A DNA stretch of 64,000 bases from CALBTQ01 sp036725605 (GCA_036725605.1 DAIMDW010000020.1:1-64000); one strand, 5' to 3'; counted from the first letter of the stretch, positions 1 to 9,445 are shown. Notes: generated by a model from the letters alone, not told the origin. Numbers and translations are program-made.

Positions 1-2
1 AC

Positions 3-224
3 ACCGGCTACAACGCGCCCGACGATAACGCCTATGTCGAGCGGGTCATCCGCACGATCAAGGAGGAGGAAATCTGGCCCAACAGTTACGACACCTGGGC
101 CGAGGCGCATGAGGCGATCGATCGCTACGTGCATTGGTACAACGAACAACGGATCCACTCGGCGCTCGATTACCGAACGCCATGCGAGGTCGAAGCGGCG
201 CACCTCACCCTAAAAGCCGCCTAA
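3..224 (+). CDS. IS3-family transposase, C-terminal fragment (cut by window start)
   Basis: Reading frame 3 is open from the window edge to TAA at 222-224. The translation carries the end of an rve integrase core: the third catalytic acid lies in NAYVERVIRTIKEEEIW, followed by the family hallmark HWYNEQRIHSALDYRTP. This matches the orfB/InsK-type transposase of IS3 elements, which cuts and joins element ends with a DDE triad. Only the last ~73 residues are in the window, so the first two catalytic residues cannot be checked. The stop is followed within a few bases by a typical IS3 right end. Whether the full element is active cannot be judged from here. Confidence 0.9.
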   Translation, partial: TGYNAPDDNAYVERVIRTIKEEEIWPNSYDTWAEAHEAIDRYVHWYNEQRIHSALDYRTPCEVEAAHLTLKAA

Positions 225-228
225 TTCT

Positions 229-252
229 GTCTTACTAAAAGGGGGACAGTAC
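229..252. repeat. Right terminal inverted repeat of the IS3-family element
   Basis: Directly after the transposase stop the sequence reads tcttactaaaaggggga then cagtac. Ends of the form GGGGGACAGTAC are typical of the IS3 superfamily. The left end is outside the window, so the inverted repeat and target duplication cannot be confirmed. Confidence 0.6.
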
Positions 253-473
253 GATGTCGCCCTCATCCCCGCCCCTTCTCCCACGGGGAGAAGGGAGACT
301 CAGGCTGCCGACTTTTACCCTCTCCCGGTGGCACTGAGCGAGTTTATCGGTGATCAATTCATACACTGATAAGCCTCACTGCGTTCGGCGTATCAGCGCC
401 ACCGAGGTGTTATTTGCAGAGGCGGATGGCTGGCCTCACATCGATCCCCCACGCGCCGGCCACGCGCTTCAAG
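253..473. repeat. Intergenic spacer with a REP-like palindrome and a dispersed repeat copy
   Basis: Bases 256-330 hold a REP-like element of the 'cctcatccccgccccttctcccacggggag' kind (paired pyrimidine/purine arms around ccacgggg), of which further copies lie at 9513-9622 and 16431-16533. Bases ~340-412 hold a degenerate member of the repeat whose better copies are at 16663-16846 and 22227-22328 (shared pieces: gtatcagcgccacc, cactgataa). No gene was seen. Confidence 0.6.
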
Positions 474-1148
474 CTATAGGTAGTTTTTCTCCCGATAGGA
501 TTCGATGACCGCCGCGTACAACTCCGGGTTGCGCGAGAAAACGAACTTGCGCATGATCGCGCGGTCGAGCGCATAGGCGGCGCGTTGGCCGAACGAGCGC
601 GGCCGCTGCGCGCGGATGTCGGCGAGGAGCTTGTCGGCGGCGCGCGTCAACTCCGGACGCAGCGAAACCGGTTCGATCTTCGCGGGGATGCCCACCGCGC
701 GGAACAAAAAGCCCGACAGCCGCGTGTGGATCACGTCCTGCAGACCCAGCAGGTTGCGGGAGGGTTTCTTGCCGCCCATGAGGCCGACGCACGAAAGCGC
801 CAGCGTGTATTTTTCCTCCAAGTGCAGCGGGAAGCCCAGCGGGTAGGTGATGCGCTCGTAGAAGCGCTTGTACAACGCGGTGACGTAGCCGTTGCGCACC
901 GACCCACCGACGACGAAGCCGTCGGCTCGGCGCAGGCGCTCGACGATGTCGTCCATGTCGTCGCGCATGGCGCACTGGCCGGTGCGCAGGCAGGCGAAGC
1001 ACCCACGACAGTCGGCGATGTTCGCCTCGCGCAGATTCAGCCGATCGATCTGCGCGCCGTTTTCGGCGAGATGACCGGCGAGGATGTCCAGGCATCCGGC
1101 GATGAAGCCGCCTTCCTTGGGATTGCCGTTGACGACCATGATCTTCAT
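474..1148 (-). CDS. Flavodoxin-fold NADPH-dependent FMN reductase / multimeric flavodoxin WrbA-like protein
   Basis: A 224-residue protein. It starts MKIMVVNGNPKEGG, the FMN phosphate-binding loop of the NADPH-dependent FMN reductase family, and contains C-x2-C-x4-C style cysteines (DCRGCFACLRTGQC), seen in iron-sulfur flavoproteins and related reductases that act near residue 50. The stretch DDMDDIVERLRRADGFVVGGSVRNG is the flavin-ring loop. The start was set at ATG 1148, which has AAGGAGA 8 bases upstream; the longer open frame to 1220 has no support. It lies 72 bases downstream of a UbiA-type prenyltransferase on the same strand, so the two are probably one transcript. The electron acceptor is unknown. 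Confidence 0.8.
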   Translation of the reverse strand: MKIMVVNGNPKEGGFIAGCLDILAGHLAENGAQIDRLNLREANIADCRGCFACLRTGQCAMRDDMDDIVERLRRADGFVVGGSVRNGYVTALYKRFYERITYPLGFPLHLEEKYTLALSCVGLMGGKKPSRNLLGLQDVIHTRLSGFLFRAVGIPAKIEPVSLRPELTRAADKLLADIRAQRPRSFGQRAAYALDRAIMRKFVFSRNPELYAAVIESYREKNYL

Positions 1149-1220
1149 CGTAAATCTCCTTGAGGCTGGGTGGGTAAGATCCAGTGTAGGGGCGAGGCGA
1201 CGTTTGCCGCAAGGGCGCAC

Positions 1221-2105
1221 TCAGAGGTAGATGTTTTCCGGCAGACCGGCGGCGAGCCACAACGCGGTGCAGGCGAGGTAGGCCAGCAGCATCGCGGTAC
1301 CCAGGAAGGTGACGACGATGCAGTCGGCGGTCGTCGGGCCGCGGCGCAGGATCGGTCGCAGCAGGAAGAATTGCAGCACCGGCCCGAAGCCCATCAGCGT
1401 TTCTTTCACGCCGTAAAAGCCCAGCACGAAGCCGAGCAGCACGATCGCCAACGACGCGAGCAGCAGCGCGTGGATGATCGTGTGCGTGGTCGCCACGCCG
1501 TGCACGAGCGGGTAGGTCGGCACGCCGGCGCGGCGGTCGCCGTCGAGGTCGCGCAGGTCGTAGAGAATTTCGTACGACTGCTCGAAGGGCACGAAGTAGA
1601 GCATCAGCGCGACGATCCCCGGCCAGGCGATCTGCGCGGCGAAGCCCGCGTGCGCCAGCGGGTAGAGGAAACACGAGGTGACGAAGCCCAGGCCCGACAG
1701 CAGATTCTTGAGCAGGTAGACGTTCTTCAGCCGCCGCCGTCCGCCGGGATGGGGGATGATGCGGAAGCTGTACACCAGCCCGACCGCCTGCATGAACAGC
1801 CGCCAGCCGGTCAGTTCGGGAAACAGCGGTACGGTGATCGCCAGCGAGCCGGCCAGCAGCGCGGCCCAGGCGATCATGGTGCCGGTCTTGCGCCGCGCGA
1901 TGCGCTCGCTGCCGGGGATGGCGTTGGCCAGATCTTCCCGCAGGTCGCTGACGCGGTTGGCGAGGTTGATCAGCAGCCAGTCGAACCCGCCGATCAGCGC
2001 GATCCACCACAGGTAGCGGCCGGTCAACAGCCAGCCGAAGACCAGCGCGCCGCCGACGGCGATCGAGACGATGTGGATACGCAGTATGGAAAACAGTTCC
2101 TTCAC
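1221..2105 (-). CDS. UbiA-family prenyltransferase (membrane)
   Basis: A 294-residue polytopic membrane protein with about eight hydrophobic segments. Both Asp-rich motifs that bind Mg-diphosphate in UbiA-superfamily enzymes are visible: NRVSDLRED near residue 50 and YDLRDLDGDRRAGVPT near residue 182. These enzymes attach a prenyl chain to an aromatic or quinone precursor, or to related acceptors. The specific acceptor cannot be read from sequence; no menaquinone or ubiquinone genes are adjacent. The start is GTG 2105 with only a weak ribosome site. The flavin reductase downstream suggests a coupled redox step (inference). Confidence 0.85.
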   Translation of the reverse strand: MKELFSILRIHIVSIAVGGALVFGWLLTGRYLWWIALIGGFDWLLINLANRVSDLREDLANAIPGSERIARRKTGTMIAWAALLAGSLAITVPLFPELTGWRLFMQAVGLVYSFRIIPHPGGRRRLKNVYLLKNLLSGLGFVTSCFLYPLAHAGFAAQIAWPGIVALMLYFVPFEQSYEILYDLRDLDGDRRAGVPTYPLVHGVATTHTIIHALLLASLAIVLLGFVLGFYGVKETLMGFGPVLQFFLLRPILRRGPTTADCIVVTFLGTAMLLAYLACTALWLAAGLPENIYL

Positions 2106-2169
2106 GCGTTGCCTTGGCTTGAGTGTCGTTCGGTTCTAGACCATCCGGCGCGAGGAGGCAAGACGCGGA

Positions 2170-3273
2170 TCAATCGGGGACGAACTCCCACACGTCGGCG
2201 GTGGGCGCCCAGGCGGTTTGCGTTTCCTCGTCGTAATCGCCGCCGCCCAAGGCGAACAGGCGGCCGTCGGCGACGACCAGACCCAGTCCGCCGCGACCGT
2301 CGGGCAGATCGGCGATCGCCAACCATTGCGCGTTGGTTGCGTCGAAAACGTCCACCGCTTCGCGAAAGGGCGGCCAGGCGTCGAGGTAGCCACCGGCGAA
2401 GACGGCATAGCGGTTCCACAACGTCGCGGCGGCCAATGAGCAGCGCGGCTCGCTCAGATCGGTGGCGGACGTTTCGCCGGTCAGCGGATCGTAGATCAGC
2501 ACGGCGGCAAGATAGCCGGTGATCGTGCCGGTCCAGCCGCCGCCCAGCAAAATCGCGTTGCCCGCGGTCGTCGCGGCGGAGGCTTCGCGGGCGACGGCCA
2601 AGGACGGCAGCGAGGTCCATTCGTCGGTCGCCGGATCGTAGCGCTCCACGACGGCGAGGGTTTGCATCGATTTTCCCTCATCGTTGCGGCCGGCCAGTAC
2701 GTAGAACATGCCGTCGGAGACGACGCCGGCGGCGAGCGAACGAGCGGTGGGCATCGGCGACAAGGCGGTCCATTCGCCGGTTTGCGGATCGAACATGTCC
2801 AGCCGATTCAGATAGCGCGACGCGCTCGGGGTGTAGGCATAGCCGCCGGCCAGGTAGATGCGCTCGTCGATCACGCCGACGGCCGCGCCCAGGCGCGCTT
2901 CGGGCAGCGCGACGCCCGCTTGCCAACTGTCGGCGAGCGGATCGTAGACGTCGACGCTGTCGAGGTATCGGTCGGGCGAGATCGCGATATTCGCGCCGCC
3001 CATCACGTAGACCAAACCGCCGGCCACGGCGACGGCCATGCTGGAGCGGGCGGTGGGCATCGGGGTTCGCGCCGCCCATTGTCCCGGGCCGGACCACGGA
3101 TGATCGTCCGCGTCGTCGTCGTCGATTGCATCGTCGTCGGCGTCATCGTTGTCGTCATCGTCGAGGGAATCATCGTTGTCGTTATCGTCATCGTCATCGC
3201 CGGCGCAGGCGAACAGGGTGAAGATCGCGGCGAGGGCGGCCAACAGGCCGGCAAACAAAATCCGATCGTTCAT
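2170..3273 (-). CDS. Kelch-repeat lipoprotein with poly-Asp linker
   Basis: A 367-residue exported lipoprotein. The N-terminus has a signal peptide ending in the lipobox LFAC, followed by an Asp/Asn-rich linker of about 40 residues. The remainder consists of about six kelch-type beta-propeller blades, each with a GG-type turn and a W in the pattern 'VDVYDPLADSWQAG…AAVGVIDERIYLAGG'. Such propellers usually bind proteins or glycans; no catalytic site is visible. ATG 3273 is preferred because GGAGGG lies 5 bases upstream; an in-frame TTG at 3285 overlaps that site. Probably anchored to the outer membrane or periplasm through the lipidated Cys. Confidence 0.85.
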   Translation of the reverse strand: MNDRILFAGLLAALAAIFTLFACAGDDDDDNDNDDSLDDDDNDDADDDAIDDDDADDHPWSGPGQWAARTPMPTARSSMAVAVAGGLVYVMGGANIAISPDRYLDSVDVYDPLADSWQAGVALPEARLGAAVGVIDERIYLAGGYAYTPSASRYLNRLDMFDPQTGEWTALSPMPTARSLAAGVVSDGMFYVLAGRNDEGKSMQTLAVVERYDPATDEWTSLPSLAVAREASAATTAGNAILLGGGWTGTITGYLAAVLIYDPLTGETSATDLSEPRCSLAAATLWNRYAVFAGGYLDAWPPFREAVDVFDATNAQWLAIADLPDGRGGLGLVVADGRLFALGGGDYDEETQTAWAPTADVWEFVPD

Positions 3274-3729
3274 CATTCCCTCCAAGGCTGGTCGCGATCA
3301 CGATAATATTTTTATAAACAAAACGCAAAAAAGTTCGGCGCGGCAGGATTACCGCGCCGAGGAGGATTTCACATCCGTATCACCAACAGGGTCGTTGTTA
3401 CGACAGGCGCCTGTCTCGCCAAGGAGTCGGTCAAGTGACTGGGTCAATCTATCTGATCCATCCGGATGTTCGTCTTGAGAAAGAGCATGATGCGTGCCAA
3501 CTGCGGCCAAAACGGGCTAAGTGCCCGATAGAATGAACAAAGATCATCCGCAGCGGCGAACGCCGATCGGGCCGAAACTTCAGATTTTCGGAGACGTTCT
3601 TTCAGAAAACTGAAAATCTCCCGGCACGCGATAGGGATTTTATGCCGATGGCCATAGATTCCGATGGATTTTCTCGGAGAAGATTTGTTATTAAATTAAT
3701 GTTGCTTGGGGGCAAAAGGAGATGGGAAC
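3274..3729. other. Intergenic region between divergent lipoprotein genes
   Basis: About 455 bases between divergent start codons, without a convincing gene. A perfect 9 bp stem (3335-3343 with 3352-3360, tcggcgcgg/ccgcgccga) is followed on the minus strand by an A/T run at 3321-3333. That gives the shape of a rho-independent terminator or attenuator in the 5' leader of the kelch gene. The rest has no recognised element. Confidence 0.5.
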
Positions 3730-6042
3730 ATGTTTTTGGACAAACGGTTCATCTCTTTGCCCTTGCTCGCCTTGATTTTGCTTTTCTCTTTTATCGCCTG
3801 CGACGACGATTCCGCCAACGATGATGCGCATTCCGACGATGATGCCGATGATGACGACAACGACGCCGGAGACGACGACGGCGACGACGACGATAACGAC
3901 GATGATGGTTATCCCGATGTCGTCCTCGGCGATTGGCTGACCGATACGGAGACTATTCAACGCGGCGATTTGACCATGGAACGGGTGGAAGGCGGCGCGC
4001 CCGGCGACGACGGTATTTCACTGGCGATCACCCCGGCGGGTGAAACGTTGATCGTCTACGTGAAGACGCGCTTTTTGTACCTGTTGCGGGTCGGCGACAA
4101 GGCCGCGCCGCGGCTGCTGGCGCAGTATGCGTATTATCCGCAATTGGCCGTCGACGATAACGGGGCGCTGCACATCGTGTATTACGATTCCTGGAACGAG
4201 GCGCTCGTGTACCTGAGCGACGCTTCCGGCTCCTGGACGTCGGCGCGGATCGCCGAGGACGTCGACAAGACCAAGCCGACTTTCGCCCTGGACAAACAAG
4301 GCTGCCGGCACATCGCCTGGGCGAATCGACATTGTCTTTATTACACCACCGATCGTTCGGGAAGCTGGACGACGGAGACGCTGTACCAGGATGAAAATCT
4401 CTATGCGTACGGACCATCGCTTGTCGTGGACGGTAACGGCGCGGCGCATGTCGCCTATTGGCTCGCCCCTGCCGAAATTGAATATCAGACCAACGCCGGC
4501 GGAACGTGGCAAATCCAGACGGTGTTTTACAGCAGCAATTATAACGATACCGTGAAGTCGCTGGCGCTGGCGGTGGATGCCCAAAACGTTGCGTATGTCG
4601 CCTTCGAGGTCGACATAAGTATTGGCTATCCGGTCATAGCGCGTTACGCCGGTTATTGGTTTGCGACCTCGACCGGCACGGCCTGGCTGACCGAAAAGTT
4701 GCAAAACGAGTTTTTCACCGAACAAACCCATCATGCCGGCGTCGCCCTGCGCCTGGACGAGAACAACCGGGCGCACATCGCCTTTGACCTGGAGTTGTCG
4801 GAGAGCTCGCTGATCAAAACATTCACCAACGCCTCCGGCAATTGGCAGGCGCAGGTGCTCAAGCAAAATGAGCAGGACCGCCTCTTCAACGTTGCGTTGG
4901 CATTGGACGGGGCCGGCAACGATCGCATCGCCGCGTTGCAGAATGATTCCTGCAGTCTGTTGCTGTGGACGAAAGCGAAGGACGGCTGGACCGAAACGAT
5001 TGTTCATGAAGACAGCGCCGCCGGTAACGGCGCGACGATCGCCGTCGGCGAGACCGGCGTGCATCTGGCTTATGCCGACGACAAAAGCGGGAACGTGCGC
5101 TACGCGAACAAGGCCGACGATCAATGGCTGCGCGAAACGGTGGATCGACAAAACGCCGCGCTCACCTCGGATCATACGAATCGCAACACGGTGGCGCTGA
5201 CCGGCGCGGGCCAAGCGCGTCTGGCGTATCTGTCCTTCGACGACGAAGGAACGGCCTGGGTGGAATATGCCGCGCGCGACGACGGCTGGTCGAGCGAGAC
5301 GATCGGCATGACGGCGGAAGGACAAAACGCGGACCTGGTCGTCGACGGGGAGGACCGGCCGCACGTCGTTTACGACGACGCCCAGGTTCATTACGCCGGG
5401 CGTAGCGGCGACGAGTGGGAGACGACCGTGATTCCCGGTTCGAACGGGCATGATTCCCTGGGGCAAACGCTGGCGACGGTCGTCGATGCGGACGGCGCCG
5501 TGCATGTGGTGTTCAGCGTGCGAAGAAGCCTCGATACGCTATTGATGTACGCCACCAATGCTTCCGGCGAATGGGTGGCGGCGGAAATTCCCGATTCGTA
5601 TTTAAAAACCGGGACGGAAACGGACCTGGCCGTCGACGCCAACGGCGCGGCGCACATTGTCTTTTATGAGGAAGGTGGCGTGGTTATGCCGAGCTACGCC
5701 ACCAATGCTCAAAGCGATTGGACGGTCGAAAGGATCAGCCTTCCGCTGGCGCTGCATTACGCTTATGACCAATACCCGCCGCTGGCGCTGGCGTTGAATC
5801 AAGACGGCAACCCGGTGTTGGTGTATGCGTTGAATTACAATTCATCTCGTGGTGAAAGCATTTTGCGCTATACAATCAAAATCGACAGCGTGTGGCGCGA
5901 CGTGGTATTGGACCGCGCGCCGACCAAGCATTATTACGAGCATCTGGACGTGGCGCTGGATGATGAAGGTGCGGTGCACGTGGTGTGTCATGCCGGACAG
6001 TCCGTCTGGCACGCGTGGTTCCCTGAGGATTACGAGCCGTAA
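3730..6042 (+). CDS. Large poly-Asp lipoprotein with beta-propeller-like repeats
   Basis: A 770-residue lipoprotein. The signal peptide ends FSFIAC, then a ~40-residue Asp/Asn/Gly linker. The rest is built of about 12 repeats of 50-60 residues carrying the pattern 'LAVDANGAAHIVFY…YATNASGEW', which resembles seven-bladed or longer propeller/BNR-like folds. Shorter relatives with the same repeat lie at 20229-21578. ATG 3730 has AGGAG 8 bases upstream and was preferred over an in-frame TTG at 3706. No enzymatic motif is seen. A surface-exposed binding role is inferred only. Confidence 0.8.
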   Translation: MFLDKRFISLPLLALILLFSFIACDDDSANDDAHSDDDADDDDNDAGDDDGDDDDNDDDGYPDVVLGDWLTDTETIQRGDLTMERVEGGAPGDDGISLAITPAGETLIVYVKTRFLYLLRVGDKAAPRLLAQYAYYPQLAVDDNGALHIVYYDSWNEALVYLSDASGSWTSARIAEDVDKTKPTFALDKQGCRHIAWANRHCLYYTTDRSGSWTTETLYQDENLYAYGPSLVVDGNGAAHVAYWLAPAEIEYQTNAGGTWQIQTVFYSSNYNDTVKSLALAVDAQNVAYVAFEVDISIGYPVIARYAGYWFATSTGTAWLTEKLQNEFFTEQTHHAGVALRLDENNRAHIAFDLELSESSLIKTFTNASGNWQAQVLKQNEQDRLFNVALALDGAGNDRIAALQNDSCSLLLWTKAKDGWTETIVHEDSAAGNGATIAVGETGVHLAYADDKSGNVRYANKADDQWLRETVDRQNAALTSDHTNRNTVALTGAGQARLAYLSFDDEGTAWVEYAARDDGWSSETIGMTAEGQNADLVVDGEDRPHVVYDDAQVHYAGRSGDEWETTVIPGSNGHDSLGQTLATVVDADGAVHVVFSVRRSLDTLLMYATNASGEWVAAEIPDSYLKTGTETDLAVDANGAAHIVFYEEGGVVMPSYATNAQSDWTVERISLPLALHYAYDQYPPLALALNQDGNPVLVYALNYNSSRGESILRYTIKIDSVWRDVVLDRAPTKHYYEHLDVALDDEGAVHVVCHAGQSVWHAWFPEDYEP

Positions 6043-6083
6043 GACGGCGATGCGAACGTTCGCGAAACGGAGAGGAGACGACC

Positions 6084-7094
6084 ATGTCGGGTAGAGGCAA
6101 GTTGTTGGCGCTGGTGTTGACGGCGGCGAGCCTGGTGCTGATCGGGCGGGCGGTATTGGCGACCAGCGTGGAGCGCGTGACGGTGACCTGTCCCATTTGC
6201 GGGCGCGAGATCGAAGCGGAGGAACTCGTTTCGACCAACAATCTCGGCGGCCAGGACACCGATTTTCTCATGCGCGCGGGCGGACAAAACCCGATCATGA
6301 TCATTGCGATCACCTGTCCCAAGTGCCTCTATTCGGGGTATCTCGGCGATTTCCGGGAGCCTGTGAGCGAGGAGTTCAAAGCGAAGTTCACCGCCGCGAA
6401 ACTGCGGCCGCTCGACTCGATCGACAAGCCGTGGGTGCGCCACGATCTGATCGCCCAGGTGATGAAGCTCAAAGACGCGACGCCGCGCACGCTGGCCGGC
6501 CAGTATTTGAAGGAGAGTTGGGCGGCGCGGCTGGCGGACAATCCGTTCGAGGTGTTGTATCAAAGGTTCTCCCCCAAAGAGGACGAGTGGGTGAGCAACC
6601 ATTACAAGGAACTGGAAAGTTTCGCGCGCGATAAGAATCCGGCGGAACGCGAAGTGGACGACGCGCGGGCCGTGCTGGCCGGCGTCGACGCGGCGCCGGC
6701 GGAGCAGCGCTATGCGATGGTCGTGTACGCCCTGCGCAAGTTGCGCGACCACGGCGAAAACGAGCTGGTCGCTCAGGCAATGCCCTTGTTGCAGCCGCAC
6801 CTGGACGGCGACGACTGGTCGTTGTTGTCGGTGCGGGTGAACGCTTCGGCGGAGGTCGAGAGGCGGGCGCAACGCAAAGCGCTGGCCAACTACACGCTGG
6901 CTTTGCAGGGCGACGACCTGGACGAGAATACGCGGATCGTCCACACCTATTTGAGCGGCGAGCTGCAGCGCCGGCTGGGCCATTACGAGCAGGCGCGCGC
7001 GTTGTATCGGCAGGCGCAAAAATTCGAGAAGAAACCGGAGTGGCTGGACGAAGTCGTCGCCCGCCAGTTGACGTTGTTTCCGGCCGGGCAGTGA
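6084..7094 (+). CDS. DUF2225 family protein with signal peptide
   Basis: A 336-residue protein. After a hydrophobic N-terminus (residues 5-28) it has two CxxC pairs, CPICGREIEAEEL and CPKCLYSGYLGDF, separated by 'DTDFLMRAGGQNPIMIIAIT'. This is the DUF2225 signature, presumably a zinc site. The C-terminal half is helical with a late TPR-like stretch (ELQRRLGHYEQARALYRQAQKF). GAGGAG lies 7 bases before ATG 6084. Family function is unknown. Family members I know are mostly cytoplasmic, so an exported version would be a variation. It follows the repeat lipoprotein by 41 bases and may be cotranscribed. Confidence 0.75.
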   Translation: MSGRGKLLALVLTAASLVLIGRAVLATSVERVTVTCPICGREIEAEELVSTNNLGGQDTDFLMRAGGQNPIMIIAITCPKCLYSGYLGDFREPVSEEFKAKFTAAKLRPLDSIDKPWVRHDLIAQVMKLKDATPRTLAGQYLKESWAARLADNPFEVLYQRFSPKEDEWVSNHYKELESFARDKNPAEREVDDARAVLAGVDAAPAEQRYAMVVYALRKLRDHGENELVAQAMPLLQPHLDGDDWSLLSVRVNASAEVERRAQRKALANYTLALQGDDLDENTRIVHTYLSGELQRRLGHYEQARALYRQAQKFEKKPEWLDEVVARQLTLFPAGQ

Positions 7095-7097
7095 ACG

Positions 7098-7706
7098 TCA
7101 GATCGAGGTCAGCGGCAGCGAGTTGAAATCGTCGGGCGTGTTGACGTTGATGAAGCTGCGCAGCGCGGGATCGTGGCGGCGCAGATCGGTTTCGGCGATG
7201 CGCGCCGTTTCGATGTGATCATCCAACAATTGAATGCGCATATCGCCGGCGTCGACGATGCGTTCGATCGCCGGGCGGCACTTTTGGCTGTAGAGCGCAA
7301 ACAGCGGCTCGAGGCCCTTGGCCGTTTGCGGCACCACCCAATCGGCGCCGGGCGCAACCTCAAGGAGAAAGCGGATCAGCCGTTCCTGCGGAAAGGGAAT
7401 GTCGCAGGCGACGGCGAAAATGCGGTCGGTCGTCGCGGCGGTCAGGCCGGCGTGCAGGCCGACGATCGATCCGCCGCTGGCCAGTACGTCGGGCACGACC
7501 GGGACCGTCGTTTGCGGATAGCGCGCCGGATCGCCGCCGGCCACCAGCACGTGCGCGAACAGGCGCTGCATGTTGGCGATCTGCCGTTCCAGCAGCGTGT
7601 GCCCTTGATAGCGAATGAGCGCCTTGTCGGTACCCATCCGTTTGCTGCGACCGCCGGCCAGTATGACGGCGGTGACGTCCTGAATCTTGTCCACCTGCAC
7701 CCCCAT
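7098..7706 (-). CDS. mobA: Molybdenum cofactor guanylyltransferase (MobA)
   Basis: A 202-residue nucleotidyltransferase. The N-terminal signature AVILAGGRSKRMGTDKALI (residues ~13-31) is the GTP-binding loop of MobA, which transfers GMP to molybdopterin to make the guanine dinucleotide cofactor. The metal-binding Asp lies in VACDIPFP near residue 98, and the conserved C-terminal 'FINVNTPDDF' is present. Length is normal for MobA. It is convergent with the DUF2225 gene (3-base gap). No other Mo-cofactor gene is nearby, so it probably serves a dispersed pathway. ATG 7706 has no clear Shine-Dalgarno. Confidence 0.92.
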   Translation of the reverse strand: MGVQVDKIQDVTAVILAGGRSKRMGTDKALIRYQGHTLLERQIANMQRLFAHVLVAGGDPARYPQTTVPVVPDVLASGGSIVGLHAGLTAATTDRIFAVACDIPFPQERLIRFLLEVAPGADWVVPQTAKGLEPLFALYSQKCRPAIERIVDAGDMRIQLLDDHIETARIAETDLRRHDPALRSFINVNTPDDFNSLPLTSI

Positions 7707-7818
7707 TGGCGCGGCATCTTAGCAGACCCGGGGCCGTTCCGGCCAGGGCGGGGAAAGAGAAAAAGATAGGGGTGTCAAAATCGTCGGCGGCGGTGTTTAA
7801 CTAAACCGGGAGGCCGCG

Positions 7819-9153
7819 ATGCGAAACATTGTTTTTTTGCTGCTGGTGTTGTTGTTGCCGATGATCGGCTGCGGGGACGATGACGACGACAACGATTCGT
7901 CGCCCGACGACGACGCCGCCGACGATGACGACACGCCCGACGACGATACGCTCGACGATGATACGACCGACGACGACAGCGGCGACGACGATCTGGAGCC
8001 GCGCTCGTTCGCGCTGTCGGCCGCGCCGTATCAATACGAATTCGGCCCGTGGTCGATCGACGATTCCTTCGACGTGACCGGGTTCGCCGGGCGGATCGAT
8101 CTGCTGTCGGTGCACCAGGATTTCTTCGGCCTGCCGTGGAACGAGTTCGCCGCCGGCGACGAGCCGCCCGCGGCCTGGGCGGCGGTGATGAGCGAGATTC
8201 GCGCGATGGTCGAGACGCTGGACGTCGAGGTGTTTCTGAGCGTGACGCCGCTGTCGGGCATGCGCGACGGCCTGGCGCCGCTGGCGCGTGAAGAGGACGG
8301 CGAACTGATCGTCGACGAGGATTGGAATCCCGGTTGTTTCGATTTCGACGCGTCGCCCGGCGCGACGAATCTCCGCACGGCCTATCGCAACTACGTGCGG
8401 TGGATGATCGACTTCTTCGACCCGCCGTACGTGAACCACGGCATCGAAATGAACATGTACGATTTAAGCTGCCCCGACCAGTACGATTCGTTGATCGGCC
8501 TGGTCAACGAGGCGTACGAGCAGGAAAAATTTCTCGCGCCCGAGCGGGTGATCTTCCCCAGTTTCACCATCGACCACCTGTGGGGCTTCGAGGACAACGG
8601 CGATTGCACCTTCGGCGAGCGGCGCTGCCTGGAAGAGGCGCTGGCGCGCAACGCGTCGATCGAACGCGACCGCATCGGCATCAGCAACTACCCGCTGTGG
8701 CTGATCGATTACGCGCCCGGCGGCATGCCCGACGATTACTATTCGGCCGTGACGGAGCTGACCGGCGAGACGATCGTTTTCGCGGAAATCGGCGTGAGCT
8801 CCCAGAATGTAGTGCTGCCGTATCCGACGTTGGCCGATCCGTGTTTCGAACTGCTGCCTTCGGACGAGACGACGCAGGCGGCGTTCATGCAGGAGCTGTT
8901 CGTCCAGGCGGACGAATTGGGTTCGGATCTGTTGTGCTGGTGGTCGCTGCGCGATTTTCTGATTGCCGACGTGCTGGATACTTGTCCCTGTCAGGCGCCG
9001 GGATTGTGGTGCACGTTGTACGAGGCGGTGTACGACATCGGCTTGCTTGGCGCGTGGCTCATGTGGGGCTCGATGGGGATCATCGATTACGATCTGAACG
9101 CCAAGGCGTCGTCGGACGTGTGGGACCGGTGGTTGGCCCGGCCGATCGAGTAG
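7819..9153 (+). CDS. Poly-Asp lipoprotein with glycoside-hydrolase-like TIM barrel
   Basis: A 444-residue lipoprotein. Signal peptide and lipobox PMIGC, then a ~45-residue Asp/Thr/Pro linker. The body reads like a clan-A glycosidase barrel: 'IDLLSVHQDFFGLPW' (strand 1), 'NHGIEMNMYDLSC' near residue 210 where the acid/base Glu would sit, and 'ETIVFAEIGVSS' near residue 320 matching the usual nucleophile strand. It resembles GH53 or other endo-glycanase-like barrels, but I cannot assign a family with certainty. Many Cys residues may form disulfides. A GGGAGG site lies upstream of ATG 7819. The substrate is unknown. Confidence 0.7.
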   Translation: MRNIVFLLLVLLLPMIGCGDDDDDNDSSPDDDAADDDDTPDDDTLDDDTTDDDSGDDDLEPRSFALSAAPYQYEFGPWSIDDSFDVTGFAGRIDLLSVHQDFFGLPWNEFAAGDEPPAAWAAVMSEIRAMVETLDVEVFLSVTPLSGMRDGLAPLAREEDGELIVDEDWNPGCFDFDASPGATNLRTAYRNYVRWMIDFFDPPYVNHGIEMNMYDLSCPDQYDSLIGLVNEAYEQEKFLAPERVIFPSFTIDHLWGFEDNGDCTFGERRCLEEALARNASIERDRIGISNYPLWLIDYAPGGMPDDYYSAVTELTGETIVFAEIGVSSQNVVLPYPTLADPCFELLPSDETTQAAFMQELFVQADELGSDLLCWWSLRDFLIADVLDTCPCQAPGLWCTLYEAVYDIGLLGAWLMWGSMGIIDYDLNAKASSDVWDRWLARPIE

Positions 9154-9157
9154 GAAC

Positions 9158-9445
9158 CTAGACCTGCACGGCGACCTGGGTGCGCGGCGACATGCGCGAG
9201 ATCTGCCCGGCGCGGCTTTCCAGGATGCCCGCTTTGGGATCGATGACGCGCAGCAAGGGTCCCAGGTTGTTCGCGCCCTTGAGCACCTCGCGCACGTAAT
9301 CGCCGGGGCTGCATTCGTGCAAACGCTTTTTCACCGTTTCCTCGAACTCGCCGCCCTGCGGTTTTTTCCCTTCCGAGCGCCCGCGGTCAATGCGATCCAA
9401 CAGGCTGCTTTCGACGACTTTGTTTCTCCAAGTTTCGCGACCCAT
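9158..9445 (-). CDS. Small hypothetical protein
   Basis: A 95-residue charged protein, MGRETWRNKVVESSLLDRIDRGRSEGKK…, with no recognised domain, signal peptide or membrane segment. ATG 9445 has AAGGGGG 8 bases upstream and was preferred to the open extension to 9481. The stop is 4 bases from the stop of the convergent lipoprotein gene. Helical prediction by eye suggests a small cytoplasmic adaptor, but nothing supports a function. Confidence 0.55.
   Translation of the reverse strand: MGRETWRNKVVESSLLDRIDRGRSEGKKPQGGEFEETVKKRLHECSPGDYVREVLKGANNLGPLLRVIDPKAGILESRAGQISRMSPRTQVAVQV

Noticed and set aside
469..2010. A 513-codon minus-strand frame across the reductase and UbiA genes
   Set aside because: It is an out-of-frame shadow: Arg/Ala-rich, no domain, and the real genes in the other frame have family motifs and ribosome sites.
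7880..8077. Thr/Arg- and Ser-rich frames opposite or beside the poly-Asp tracts
   Set aside because: They are frame shadows of GAC/GAT codon runs.
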